This document shows positions 31,402-42,252 of a stretch of 64,000 nucleotides of DNA, one piece after another (within the stretch, counting starts at the first letter, position 1; each line of letters starts with the position of its first letter). The DNA is from Hydrangea macrophylla. Taxonomy: Eukaryota > Streptophyta > Magnoliopsida > Cornales > Hydrangeaceae. The stretch lies in contig CM066997.1 of NCBI GenBank assembly GCA_033977485.1, positions 77,470,634-77,534,633 on the forward strand, given 5' to 3'. The position numbers and the translations under genes are program-made. The notes beneath the pieces are model-generated. The model had not been told where the DNA came from, ran no database searches, and saw only the letters and a program-made list of their open reading frames with translations.

Positions 31402-32238
31402 GGGTTAATTATAGAAACAACCCCTATGGTTAGGCCTTTTATCAAATATCCCCCTATACTTTAAATTTTATCACTAATACCCCATATGGTTTGGACTAAA
31501 GTGAAACAGTCACTTTTTCTGTTAAAGTTAACGGAAAGTTGATAAAAGTACAAAATTACCCCTATTACATGCTAATAATAACACTCTTATATGCTTAAAT
31601 ATCTATTTAGGCATAAGTGGTACATTATTATATTATTTTGATATTACATTTGTTGTTAAAGATCATTATGTGGTCACTTAAGGGTACCTTGGAGCGAATT
31701 TGACATACACACAAAATTTTGGGGATAATTTTTTTTTTTTAGATCTTAGTACAGCACTACACTGGATTTCACTGAGTGTGTGGTCAAGAGTAGATTAAAA
31801 AAAAAAAAAAAACTAACATATCACCAAAATTGTGTGTCTAAGAGTAGATAAAAAATATATATATATATATATTGTCAAGACTCTGTGTGTGTGTGTGTCC
31901 AAGGGTAAATAAAAAATAAAATAAATAAATTAAATAAATTTGCTCTCATGAATGTACCTCAAAGTGACTACAGAATGGTCTCTAACAACAAATATAATAT
32001 CAAAATAATATAATAGTATACCACATATGTCTAAATAAACATTTAAGCATATAAGGGTGTTCTTATTAGCATGTAATAGGGGTAATTTTGTATTTTTACC
32101 CATTTTCCATTAATTTTAACAAAAAAAGTGACTATTTTACTTTAGTCCAGACCACAAGGGTATTAGTGATAAAATTTAAAGTATAAGAGGGTAATTGATA
32201 AAAAGCCTAACCACAAAGGGTGTTTCTGTAATTAACCC
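31402..32238. mobile_element. Long-TIR MITE of Mutator type (837 bp)
   Basis: Ends GGGTTAATTATAGAAACA and its complement, with inverted arms of about 300 bp (31402-31700 against 31940-32238). A perfect 9-bp duplication ATATTTTAA flanks it (31393-31401 and 32239-32247), the Mutator hallmark. The loop has TGTG/TATA runs. No transposase. Confidence 0.88.
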
Positions 32239-32247
32239 ATATTTTAA

Positions 32248-33908
32248 TCAACGGACTCAAATGAATAAGCTATCATGATTCATGGGTCAAAAGAAAAAAT
32301 AAGCTTATAAGAGATCGTGACACCCAGGTTATCTGACATAAAGCCCCCTAGTCTTTTTTCTCGGAAATGGTAAGTAATCAATCAAATGCCGACCAAACAG
32401 CCCTCATGAGTCTAGCGCTTGGACCCAAGAAGTGATGGCCCAAACAAAGAAAAATCTAATAGCCATATTCTCCAAACACAGTGTACATGAAATATGCTTT
32501 AAAAACTCACTCATTACATATATATCAGCTTGGTATTGGGCCAATACAAACGAGCATTCATCATGAAGACATGTAACCATTGCCAAACAAATGCTAATAA
32601 AATATTTATATCAAAAATTCAAAACTGAAAAGGGCAACTAAATAATTTAATAATGTACTAAACGTTTAGAATTTCATCCTTATAGCAGTTTTGCTAACTA
32701 AGTTATATATATCTATTTGCCTTATTAACAGAGCCTTTGCACATGAACATAGCAAACGAAACTAGGTACTAATTCTAAAACTTCGTTTCATTTTCACATT
32801 TGCAATATAACATCGAAGAGATTGCTGGTAACAATTTTCATGAGTGGTAATTCCAAAATAGTGGTAACATGTATTAATATAATATCTACAGATTAGATCT
32901 TTCAATATGGTGTCTAATTTGTTCAATTTAAATACTGGATTAGCACAAAAATAGAGCAAATTGACGCCCACCTAATTCTTGTCATGAACAACTTCGACAA
33001 CCTCAACCTCATCTCCCATTAATTTTTCAAAATTGTGTGTCCAAACTTCAACATAATAAATGCTTTATTTTATCCTATTAGGATCGATAGAATATTTCCA
33101 AAATTCAAAGAACTACCAATATCATTGTAGTTATGAAAAAATAACATTTTTTTGCCTCCTATTCTTAAATGAAGATTCTCAAATTTAAAGGGCTTGTTGA
33201 GATTTGGGAATGAGTGGATGATTTAGATTTATGGCAGAAGCTTAACGTCTTAAAATTGTTATAACTGTAAATAGAATAGGAACAAAATTACCGGATTAGT
33301 AGTTTTTTGATAAATTTTGGGCCGAGTCGCGAATCTCGCTTTCTTTAAAATGTTTCGTGGCTCTGTCCAAAGTGTGCAAGCAGTTCTTACTTGCCATGCC
33401 GTCCACAGGATAAAACAACTCAGAATCACCTCTGTCTCAGTTTCTTCTTTGCACCAAGAAAAACTGGTATACTAAACACCCTTTATGATATAATTGCTCA
33501 GTAACTAAAAATTGGAAAACTCTCCCTATTTTGAAAACAAGAACACACTCATTTTTTCTTTGAAACAAGAATATAATAGGTAATTTTTTATCAAAGAAAA
33601 TGATCATCCAAAAAGCCAAAGTATTGATGTAACTCCCTATCTATTTGGAACCTCATACTAAAATGTATGTATGTAAACATGGAGGATGATCCTTGAGGAT
33701 GAAACGGAATGCTAGAATGTTAAAATTCTAAAGTTACTTTTTAACCTCATAATTATTGAAATATAATTATATGTAATAAAAATGTATTAAAAACCATTTA
33801 AGAGAACAATATATTAAACATACATTTAATACATACTAACACAAAACTGTGGGAGTCATCTCCCAATTTTTCTAAACATTTTCCTTAATTTTTTTTGTGG
33901 AATTAAAA
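32248..33908. other. Intergenic stretch, no feature recognised
   Basis: AT-rich. Only short frames, none with recognisable motifs. Confidence 0.4.
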
Positions 33909-33916
33909 CTATTAAC

Positions 33917-34366
33917 TAGAGGTGTCAAATGGGTAGGGCCGGGTTGGGCCGGGCCTGGTCAAAGCGGGCCGCGAGCGGGCTTCGGGCCAGGCCAAATCAG
34001 GCCCCAAGCGGGCTTCGGGCCGGGCCGAACCGGGCTTCACCAAACATCGGGCCGGGCCGGGCTTGGGAGTGGAGGGGGTGTGTCCGCCCCGGACTGGTGG
34101 CCCGGACCTAGCGGGCCAGACATCGGGCCGGGCCAGACGGGCTAGCGGGCTTTCTTCTATTTTCGACGTGGGCCGTGGCGGGCTTCGGGCCGGGCCGAGC
34201 TTTTTCACTATTTCGGGCCGGACCGAGCCATGGACGAAAGGATGTGTGTCCACCCCGGCCCGGGGTATGTGAACCGAGCCTAGCGGGCCGGGCCGAGCTT
34301 TTAGCCCGAAAAAAGCAGACTGGGCTCGGGCCGACCCGGGTCAACCCGACCCGATTGACACCACTA
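33917..34366. mobile_element. GC-rich hAT-type MITE, copy 1
   Basis: Ends TAGAGGTGTCAAATGGG and CCCGATTGACACCACTA with a 7-bp flanking duplication TATTAAC (7 of the expected 8). The interior is built of GGGCCGGGC/GCGGGCTTCGGGCC words, in strong contrast to its AT-rich surroundings. Open frames inside are by-products of the GC content. Confidence 0.8.
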
Positions 34367-34566
34367 TATTAACCCACAAGTAAAAATCATATTCATATTT
34401 TATAACTACATTCTTTAAGAGTAATAATATTTTATAAAATAGTATTTTATTAAAATATATATCAACAAGTAGAAATAAACAAGGGGTATAGTGTGGGTTT
34501 CAGTGACTGGTGTGGATTCAATGTTTGTCTCTTTTATTTATTTTCACTTCTAAATCTTAACATATA

Positions 34567-34814
34567 CTCCATCCGTCCCATTTTATGTGTCCATCTTTCC
34601 TTTTTGGGATTTCCCAAAATCATTGTCCACTTTCCTAAATTAGTATACAAAATTTACTTAGTTTCATAAACTACCCTTCCTTGCGATCAACACCAAAATA
34701 AAACAGAAAAAGAAAGTGCAATGATTATAGGCAATTGTGGAAAATAGATATAGATTTTTTTTATCCCTTAAATAGTTAAATTTTCTAAAATAAATACATA
34801 AAATAAGACGGAGA
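34567..34814. mobile_element. Stowaway-type MITE (Tc1/mariner)
   Basis: Left end CTCCATCCGTCCCATTTTAT and right end ending ATAAGACGGAGA, TA on both sides. The classic Stowaway terminus is CTCCCTCCGTCC. Confidence 0.8.
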
Positions 34815-34879
34815 TAATAGTAAGGACACATATTAACAAAACTCATAATCAAATAAAAATAAACTGATTTTCACTACAT

Positions 34880-35400
34880 TAGTCTAGTGTCTGGTAACTT
34901 GTAGTGACGGGTATAGAGAAACGTTTGATGAAACAACTGTCGGCGGTCAGTGGTCACAGACAGCTTATAGACATACCATCATGTTGTGTATAATATACAC
35001 ATTATTGACCACATTGAATTCACTGAGCCAAAGAGTCATAGCATTGGGGCCAGCCAAAACTATTAGACCGACCCCTCTCTCTCTGTTGGAGGAGGTGGTC
35101 GCAGTTTCAGACTCCGCATTCAATACGCCCAACGTACGGAGCATCACGTGTCGTCACATCACTCTCTCTCACGCGCCCCCACTCGCGCAAATTCCGATGG
35201 CTTAAAAGTTAAAAAGTCCAAATTTCTATTGCTCAGTTCATTAAAGTTTTCACCGTCCATGACGTCATCTCTGGTTCCCTGATTGGTTTGGGTTCGTGCA
35301 AAGAGAGAGAGAGAGAGAGCGAGAGAGAGAGCACTAACAGCGAGTGCTTTGCCACTTTGGAAACCCTAAAACTGGATTACTGAGTTTTCTGAATCAATTA
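34880..35400 (+). promoter_or_regulatory. Promoter-like low-repeat island
   Basis: Unlike its surroundings it holds a CACGTG box (near 35145), TGACGTCA (near 35258), CT-rich words, and a GA-repeat (35300-35330) resembling a plant 5' leader. No start codon with a long frame follows, and a hAT MITE begins at 35448. May be a host promoter fragment or chance. Confidence 0.25.
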
Positions 35401-35447
35401 TGTTAGCAACACAATAGATATGAGATATCATAATATAAATTATAATA

Positions 35448-35809
35448 TAGAGATGTCAAACGGGCTGGGTCGGGCCTGATAAAAGCGGGTTTCGATCGGG
35501 CTTTGAGTCAGGCTGGGTTGGGTTTCACCAAATATCGGGCCGGGCTTGAGAAAAGAGAGGGTGTGTCCGCACTGGACCGGTGGCCCGGGCCTAGCGGGCT
35601 TTCTTCAACTTTTGGCCTTAGACGTGGTGGGCTTCCGGGCGGGCCGGGCTTGGCTTTTTCTTTATTTCGGGCCGGATCATGGACGGAAGAATGTGTGTCC
35701 AACCCGGCCCGGGATATGTGAACCGGGCCTTGTGGCGGGCCGAACTTTTAGCCCAAAAAAAAGCGGGTCTGGGTCGGGCCGGGCCACTCCACCCCGATTG
35801 ACACCTCTA
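35448..35809. mobile_element. GC-rich hAT-type MITE, copy 2
   Basis: Ends TAGAGATGTCAAACGGG and CCCGATTGACACCTCTA with a perfect 8-bp duplication TTATAATA (35440-35447, 35810-35817). Same family as 33917-34366. Confidence 0.9.
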
Positions 35810-36019
35810 TTATAATACATGTTTTAAATGTATATACTTTGCATTGTGTGAAATTTTCACACCAAGTTTATACTTTTTTGAAAAAGTACAAAATACATAT
35901 ATTTAAAACATGATTATAATTTGTGTTGTAATTGGTATTAGATATCTAGTATTAATCTTTGTGAATTACTAATATTAAGAGAGTTTAAAATAGTCCTAGT
36001 TTGAATATATATTATGGCG

Positions 36020-36525
36020 AATGTTACCGTACTATCGAGTTGTTTTGTTGTATGGTACAACCAATATAATTAATTCACTCGATATGTAATAGTAACAAAT
36101 GTTTATATTACGGGTACAAAAGTTCTTTATTATAAGTATAAATGTTCTTATCATAAGTACTAAGATTTCTTATCATGGGTACAAAGCTCCTTTGCCATAG
36201 GTACAAAAGGTCATAGGTATAAAGTTTCATTATCATGCGTACAAAGTTTCCTTACTATAACTATAAAAATTTCCTACACTGGTAAAACTATAAGTGGTTT
36301 TGATTTGGTACAAATATTTCTGACAAGGGGTATAACATTTTGTTACCTCGGTACAAATATTATAAGAGCACAACGTTTTCTTACCAGGTGTAAATATTTC
36401 TTAAAAATGTACAACATTTCTTACTTTAGTACCAACATTTGTTATAATGTACAAATATTTTCTACCTTATTACAAATATTTTACCAATTATTTGGATGTA
36501 CCATACAATCAAATCATTTGATTGT
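36020..36525. mobile_element. Small TIR element containing a degenerate minisatellite
   Basis: GTTGTATGGTACAACC near the left end mirrors GGATGTACCATACAATC near the right end. Between them about 15 degenerate units of 20-30 bp carry GGTACAAA followed by TTCTTATCAT-like words (36110-36490). Limits approximate; superfamily unknown. Confidence 0.55.
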
Positions 36526-37609
36526 AAGGAAAAAATCTCCATAGAGTAAATGCTATGCTTTGAGATTTTTATCTCTAGAGTGCTTTCTAAATGATGTGAC
36601 AATGGGGCAAGATCTAATACAATGAATTCAATTAAATTTTAATTAGAAGTTATATACCTGACTTTAATAACACATCATTTGCGAAGAATTTTTTAAGAAA
36701 ATTTAAAAAATATAACATTACTCTATATTATATCAAAAAAATTGAATTGTTTTTCATACTATAAATGACAATTTTAGTCCAAAAAAATCCTTACAAAATT
36801 TGCTCTAGAACTGATCATACAGTATTATATTGCATCCAAACAAGAAAAAAGACGGTCCATTTTACTCCACTGAATCCGTACTGTCCGCTTGGTCACTCTC
36901 TACTGGCCACCACCATTAATGCTCCTTCCCCACCCTCCATTAATGCTCCTCTTGGCTCTTATATATATATATATATACAAAAAATTATTATGTACGTACA
37001 CCGTTAATTTTGTTATATACATCATTTAATTTGATAAAATTGAGAATTTTTAGAAAAAAAAAAATATTAAAATCAAAAAATTTGAATGTACATAAGAAAT
37101 ACGTTGGTGAACATAACAATTCCCTATATATATACACCCTATACATATGTTGAAATATGAGCAAAAATTCAAGTTTTGGGGCTGGCTGGGGCAGAACTAG
37201 GAATATGATGTTACACTTGGGGCCAAATAAATGGATGTTTCAGATGAATTTTTTTTTTTATAGTTTATTTATAAATATTTTTGTATAAAATTTTCTATAA
37301 AGTAATGATTATAGTGTGAGATAGGATTGCAAGTAGTGTTGGATAGGATTGCAGGTAATGTTGCAATATCAATACAAATTAGGGGCTTAAGCATAAATTT
37401 TAAAATAAGTCAGATTTTTTCTAAAAATTTTGGGGACTTGAGGTCCCTTGTCCCTCTTTATAGCTGGCTTCATAAGACAAATAGATATCATAATACAATC
37501 TCTTTTTATTATTTTTTTTTTTTGTGTGTGGATAATCCAATCTAATACAGGATAGATATTGGATAATTTCTGTGGTATGCTGGCATTACGTGGGCATGGA
37601 AAAAAGAGT
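36526..37609. other. AT-rich intergenic stretch
   Basis: Contains TA microsatellites near 36960 and 37125. No gene or terminal repeat recognised. Confidence 0.4.
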
Positions 37610-37796
37610 AATGCTAGATGTACAATAAAAATGCACAACCAAATGTCAACCAGTTTAAAATTATTGGACATCGTGCTGAAAATTTGTACACCTATTTTTT
37701 TTGTCTTTTTGTGTGTACAGACTTTTCAGCACGAAGTCTAACAATTTTAAGCAGGTTGTACATTTAGTTGTACATATTTTTTGTGCATCTAGCATT
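37610..37796. mobile_element. Palindromic MITE (187 bp)
   Basis: AATGCTAGATG...CATCTAGCATT ends; the arms continue with GTGCTGAAAA / TTTTCAGCAC around a short loop. Target duplication not clear. Confidence 0.65.
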
Positions 37797-38179
37797 TCCG
37801 TGGAAAAAATGAGTCCTGGCAGTTGGATAAAAAAAAAGGCTGGCGATAAAGGCTCCTTCATTTTTTAATTAGGGCACCTAAATTTAAGTTAAAAATAAGT
37901 TTTTTTACCTTTTACTTTAATTAGTAAGGACACCTCACTTATTTTTACTATATATTATAGGCTTAACTGTATTTTACACCCTCTAATTTGCCCTTTTTGT
38001 CAATTTGGTCCTTGTAGTTTAGAAAGTGTCATTCTAGTCTCTGTAGTTTAATAAGTTTGTCATTTTAGTCACTTAAACACTTTTTGTGACTACTTTTTTA
38101 CTTTCAGTGACAAAACTATTCATTACTAAGAGACTTATTGAACTTATTTGACACACTTATAAACCTACAGTAACTAATT

Positions 38180-38650
38180 GGCTGGCGATAAAGGCACCTT
38201 CATTTTTTAATTTGGGCACTTAAATTTAAGTTAAAAATTAGTTTTTTTACCTTTTACTTTAATTAGTAAGGGCACCTCACTTATTTTACTATATATTATA
38301 AGCTTAACTGTATTTTACACCCTCTTAGTTTGCCATTTATGTCAATTTGGTCTTTATAATTTAGAAAGTGTCATTTTAATTCCTATAGTTTCATAAGTGT
38401 GTCATTTTAGTCCCTTAAACACTTTTTGTGACTACTTTTTTTTGCTTTTAGTGACAAAATTATTCATCACTAAGAGACTTATTGGACTTTTTTGACACAC
38501 TTCTGAACCTACATGGACTAAATTGACACTTTCTAAATTACAGATATCAAACTATAGGGACAAGCACAACACACATAATTAGGTATTATATATTTTCATA
38601 AATATTATAAATTGAAATAAATTCAAAGAATAATAATAATAATAATAATA

Positions 38651-38704
<54 letters not shown>

Positions 38705-39671
38705 TTGGTACTTGCAACAGTGTTACTTGCAATTATAGAGTATTATAGCAGTTGAACTTACTAGTAATCCTTCTTTCAGTGCAAAATGCTTAGCAGTTTC
38801 TGTGACTTCGTCACTTGATATCTGGATATCATAAGACCATTAGATTATACAAAAAGAAAAACGACACACTACTCTTCAAAAAGATATCATGAAACCAAAA
38901 AGCAACCTTGGGCTTTTAAAAGCTCCATTCTAGAGCTTTTAAAAGCTCCCCCAGAAAAGCCCTAAGTTCAATTTTCGCAAAGCTCATAAACTAGTTACTA
39001 AATGAATTAATATGAAATTGTGTTTTAAAAAAGGAGAAGCACCACAATGGGGCCAAACTAAGCCTTAATTTACCATATACCAAGAAGTTGCATTCCCTAA
39101 AACTTGGACTGATATGTTAGTCACATGATACAAATTTGGACAATATCTTGAGAAAATGAGTGTTAGTGAAAAAAAGTTATCATTGAGGGTGGTCTCTTTG
39201 TTGAGTTTTTTTTTTAGTAGTTTAAAGGGGTATATGAAAAATTATTCAAAAAATTAGGACCATTGAGCACCCCACGAGGTGATTTGACTGCAGGATTGTG
39301 AAAATCTGTAAAGCGGTAAATTGCAATTGCTGCCAAACGTTCTACGTGCACTTATCTTTTGGGAGTCAAAACCACATTTGGTTGCCCCAAACGTGGTGGC
39401 CAAATAGGCACTATAAAATCTGAGAACACAATACAATAATGTTTTTATATATCTTCTATTAGTATCATTTAACACTCTTTCTGTACAACAATTATCAAGT
39501 TGGAAACAAGAAGCCATATAAAACTTGAAATTTTCCTTTCACTAATGAGACAATAAAAAAAAATAATAATAATAAAAAATTGAAGTCAACCAGAAACGCC
39601 ATGTAACCCGAAACTAATTACCTACTGAAATCAGTTGTACTTAAAAAAATAAATGGCAAACTAATTAGTTA
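38180..39671 (+). repeat. Left arm of the foldback element
   Basis: Inverted copy is 40005-43728 (without the solo LTR). Segment 39240-39540 against 40140-40440 is about 95% identical by eye. Confidence 0.85.
38630..38702 (+). repeat. AAT microsatellite, mirrored at about 40970-41037
   Basis: About 24 AAT units with a single AGT interruption; the mirror in the right arm is ATT. Confidence 0.95.
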
Positions 39672-40987
39672 CTGTAGGTTTATAAGTGTGTCAAATAAAT
39701 TCAATAAGTCTCTTAGTAATGAATAGTTTTGTCACTGAAAGTAAAAAAGTAGTCACAAAAAGTGTTTACGTGACTAAAATGACAAACTTATGAAACTACA
39801 GAGACTAGATGACACTTTCTAAACTACAAGGACCAAATTGACAAAAAAGGGCAAACTAGAGGGTGTAAAATACAGTTAAGCCTATAATATATAGTAAAAA
39901 TAAGTGAGGTGCCCTTACTAATTAAAGTAAAAGGTAAAAAAACTTATTTTTAACTTAAATTTTGGTGCCCTAATTAAAAAATGAAGGTGCCTTTATCGCC
40001 AGCCTAACTAATTAGTTTGCCATTTATTTTTTTAAGAACAACTGATTTCAGTAGGTAATTAGTTTCGGGTTACATGGCGTTTCTGGTTGACTTCAATTTT
40101 TTTTTTTTTTTTATTTATTTTATTGTCTCATTAGTGAAAGGAAAATTTCAAGTTTTATATGGCTTCTTGTTTCCAACTTGATAATTGTTGTACAGAAAGA
40201 GTGTTAAATAATACTAATAGAAGATATATAAAAACACTATTGTATTGTGTTCTCAGATTTATAGTGCCTGTTTGGCCACCACGTTTGGGACAACCAAATG
40301 TGGTTTTGACTCCCAAAAGATAAGTGCACGTAGAACGTTTGACAGCAATTGCAATTTATCGCTTTACAGATTTTCACGATCCTGCAGTCAAATCACCTCG
40401 TGGGGTGCTCAAGAGTCCTAATTTTTGGAATAATTTTTCATATACCCCTTTAAACTAAAAAAAAAAACTCAACAAAGAGACCACCCTCAATGATAACTTT
40501 TTTTCACTAACACTCATTTCTTCAAGATATTGTCCAAATTTGTATCATGTGACTAACATATCAGCCCAAGTTTTAGGGAATGCAACTTCTTGATATATGG
40601 TAAATTAAGGCTTAGTTTGGCCCTATTGTGATGCTTCTCCTTTTTTAAAGCACAATTTTATATTAATTCATTTAGTAACTAGTTATGAGCTTTGCAAAAA
40701 TTGAACATAGGGCTTTTCTGGGAGAGCTTTTAAAAGTTCTAGAATGGAGCTTTTAAAAGCCCAATGTTACTTTTTGGTTTCATGATATCTTTTTGAAGAG
40801 TAGTGTGTCGTTGTTCCTTTTGTATAATCTAATGGTCTTATGATATCCGGATATCAAGTGACGAAGTAACAGAAACTGTTAAGCGTTTTGCACTGAAAGA
40901 AGGATTACTAGTAAGTTCAGCTGCTATAATACTCTATAATTGCAAGTAACACTGTTGCAAGTACCAAATTTATTATTATTACTATTC

Positions 40988-41038
<51 letters not shown>

Positions 41039-41387
41039 TTTGAATTTATTTCAATTTATAATATTTATGAAAATATATAATACCTAATTATGTGTGTTGT
41101 GCTTGTCCCTATAGTTTGATATCTGTAATTTAGAAAGTGTCACTTTAGTCCATGTAGGTTCATAAGTGTGTTAAAAAAGTCCAATAAATCTCTTAGTGAT
41201 GAATAATTTTGTCACTAAAAGTAAAAAAAAGTAGTCACAAAAAGTGTTTAAGGGACTAAAATGACACCCTTATGAAACTACAGGGATTAGAATGACACTG
41301 TAATACCCTGTATTTTGGTATATTAATAAGACTGGTATTTCATTTCTATACTCGTATAAACTTTCTCTTTCTTTTGGTGAATTTTGA

Positions 41388-41605
41388 TACCAATCGATTG
41401 ATAAGTTTTCCCAATCGATTGACACTTTTCAGATACCAATCGATTGATAAGTATTCCCAATCGATTGCCATTTTACCGACTAAAATTGATTACGTGTCAA
41501 CATTCCAATCGATTGCTATTCATCCCAATCGATTGACATTGTTCCCAATCGATTGACTACAAATATCTGTTTCCAATCGATTGACTGGTGTCCCAATCGA
41601 TTGAC
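41388..41605. promoter_or_regulatory. CAATCGATTG palindrome cluster upstream of the solo LTR TATA
   Basis: About nine copies of CAATCGATTG (usually CCAATCGATTGA), 10-40 bp apart, ending about 60 bp before CTATATATAC at 41665. Confidence 0.75.
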
Positions 41606-42090
41606 ATAAGCTGAGAAATATTTTCTTCTTTCCTTCAGCTTTAAACGTGTGGCACTCTTAACCCCTATATATACTCGTTCATTTGTGGCCTTGGGTCACT
41701 TTGGCAGCTTGAGAGAGAGAGGCACACCTCTTGTGAGACATATACATACATATATCTATCTATATATCTATATCTATACACACACACACACACACACACA
41801 CACTGCCTTGGCAGCTGGAAGAAGACGAAGGGAAGGACAAGAAGAAGAAAGGAAGAAGAAGGAGAGACAGAGAGAGAGCTGGGCAAAAAGAGAAGAGCAA
41901 GAAGGAGAGAAAGAAGCTTTTGGAAGTTTTAAAAGCCCACACCCAGCCAATCGCACCCTAAGTGAGTCCTAACTCACTTGGTCACTTTATTTGATGTATT
42001 TACAAGTTGTTATGACCTTTAGATGTGATAAGAGTATGATTTCTACGTTTAAATATGCTGTTTTTACAATCTGCTGGAGAAGACGTAGTA

Positions 42091-42252
42091 TCAATCGATT
42101 GACATAATCTCAATCGATTGACATCAGTCGTTTCTCAATCGATTGGATAGGATTCCAATCGATTTACATCTCAATCGATTGCCATGTTTCTCAATCGATT
42201 GATTTAACTTTTTGTCCCAATCGATTGAACCTCTGTTCCAATCGATTGGCAT
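42091..42252. promoter_or_regulatory. CAATCGATTG palindrome cluster downstream of the solo LTR TATA
   Basis: About eight copies of CAATCGATTG or close variants on the R/U5 side. Confidence 0.75.

Noticed and set aside
32404..32586. 60-codon minus frame reading like a short conserved peptide
   Set aside because: Too short, no motif I can name, no neighbouring exons.
33897..34372. Overlapping Gly/Pro/Arg-rich frames on both strands
   Set aside because: By-product of the GC-rich hAT MITE; no codon structure or motif.
41649..41972. 107-codon frame with CA repeat
   Set aside because: Low-complexity leader of the solo LTR; Thr-His and Lys/Glu runs come from microsatellites.
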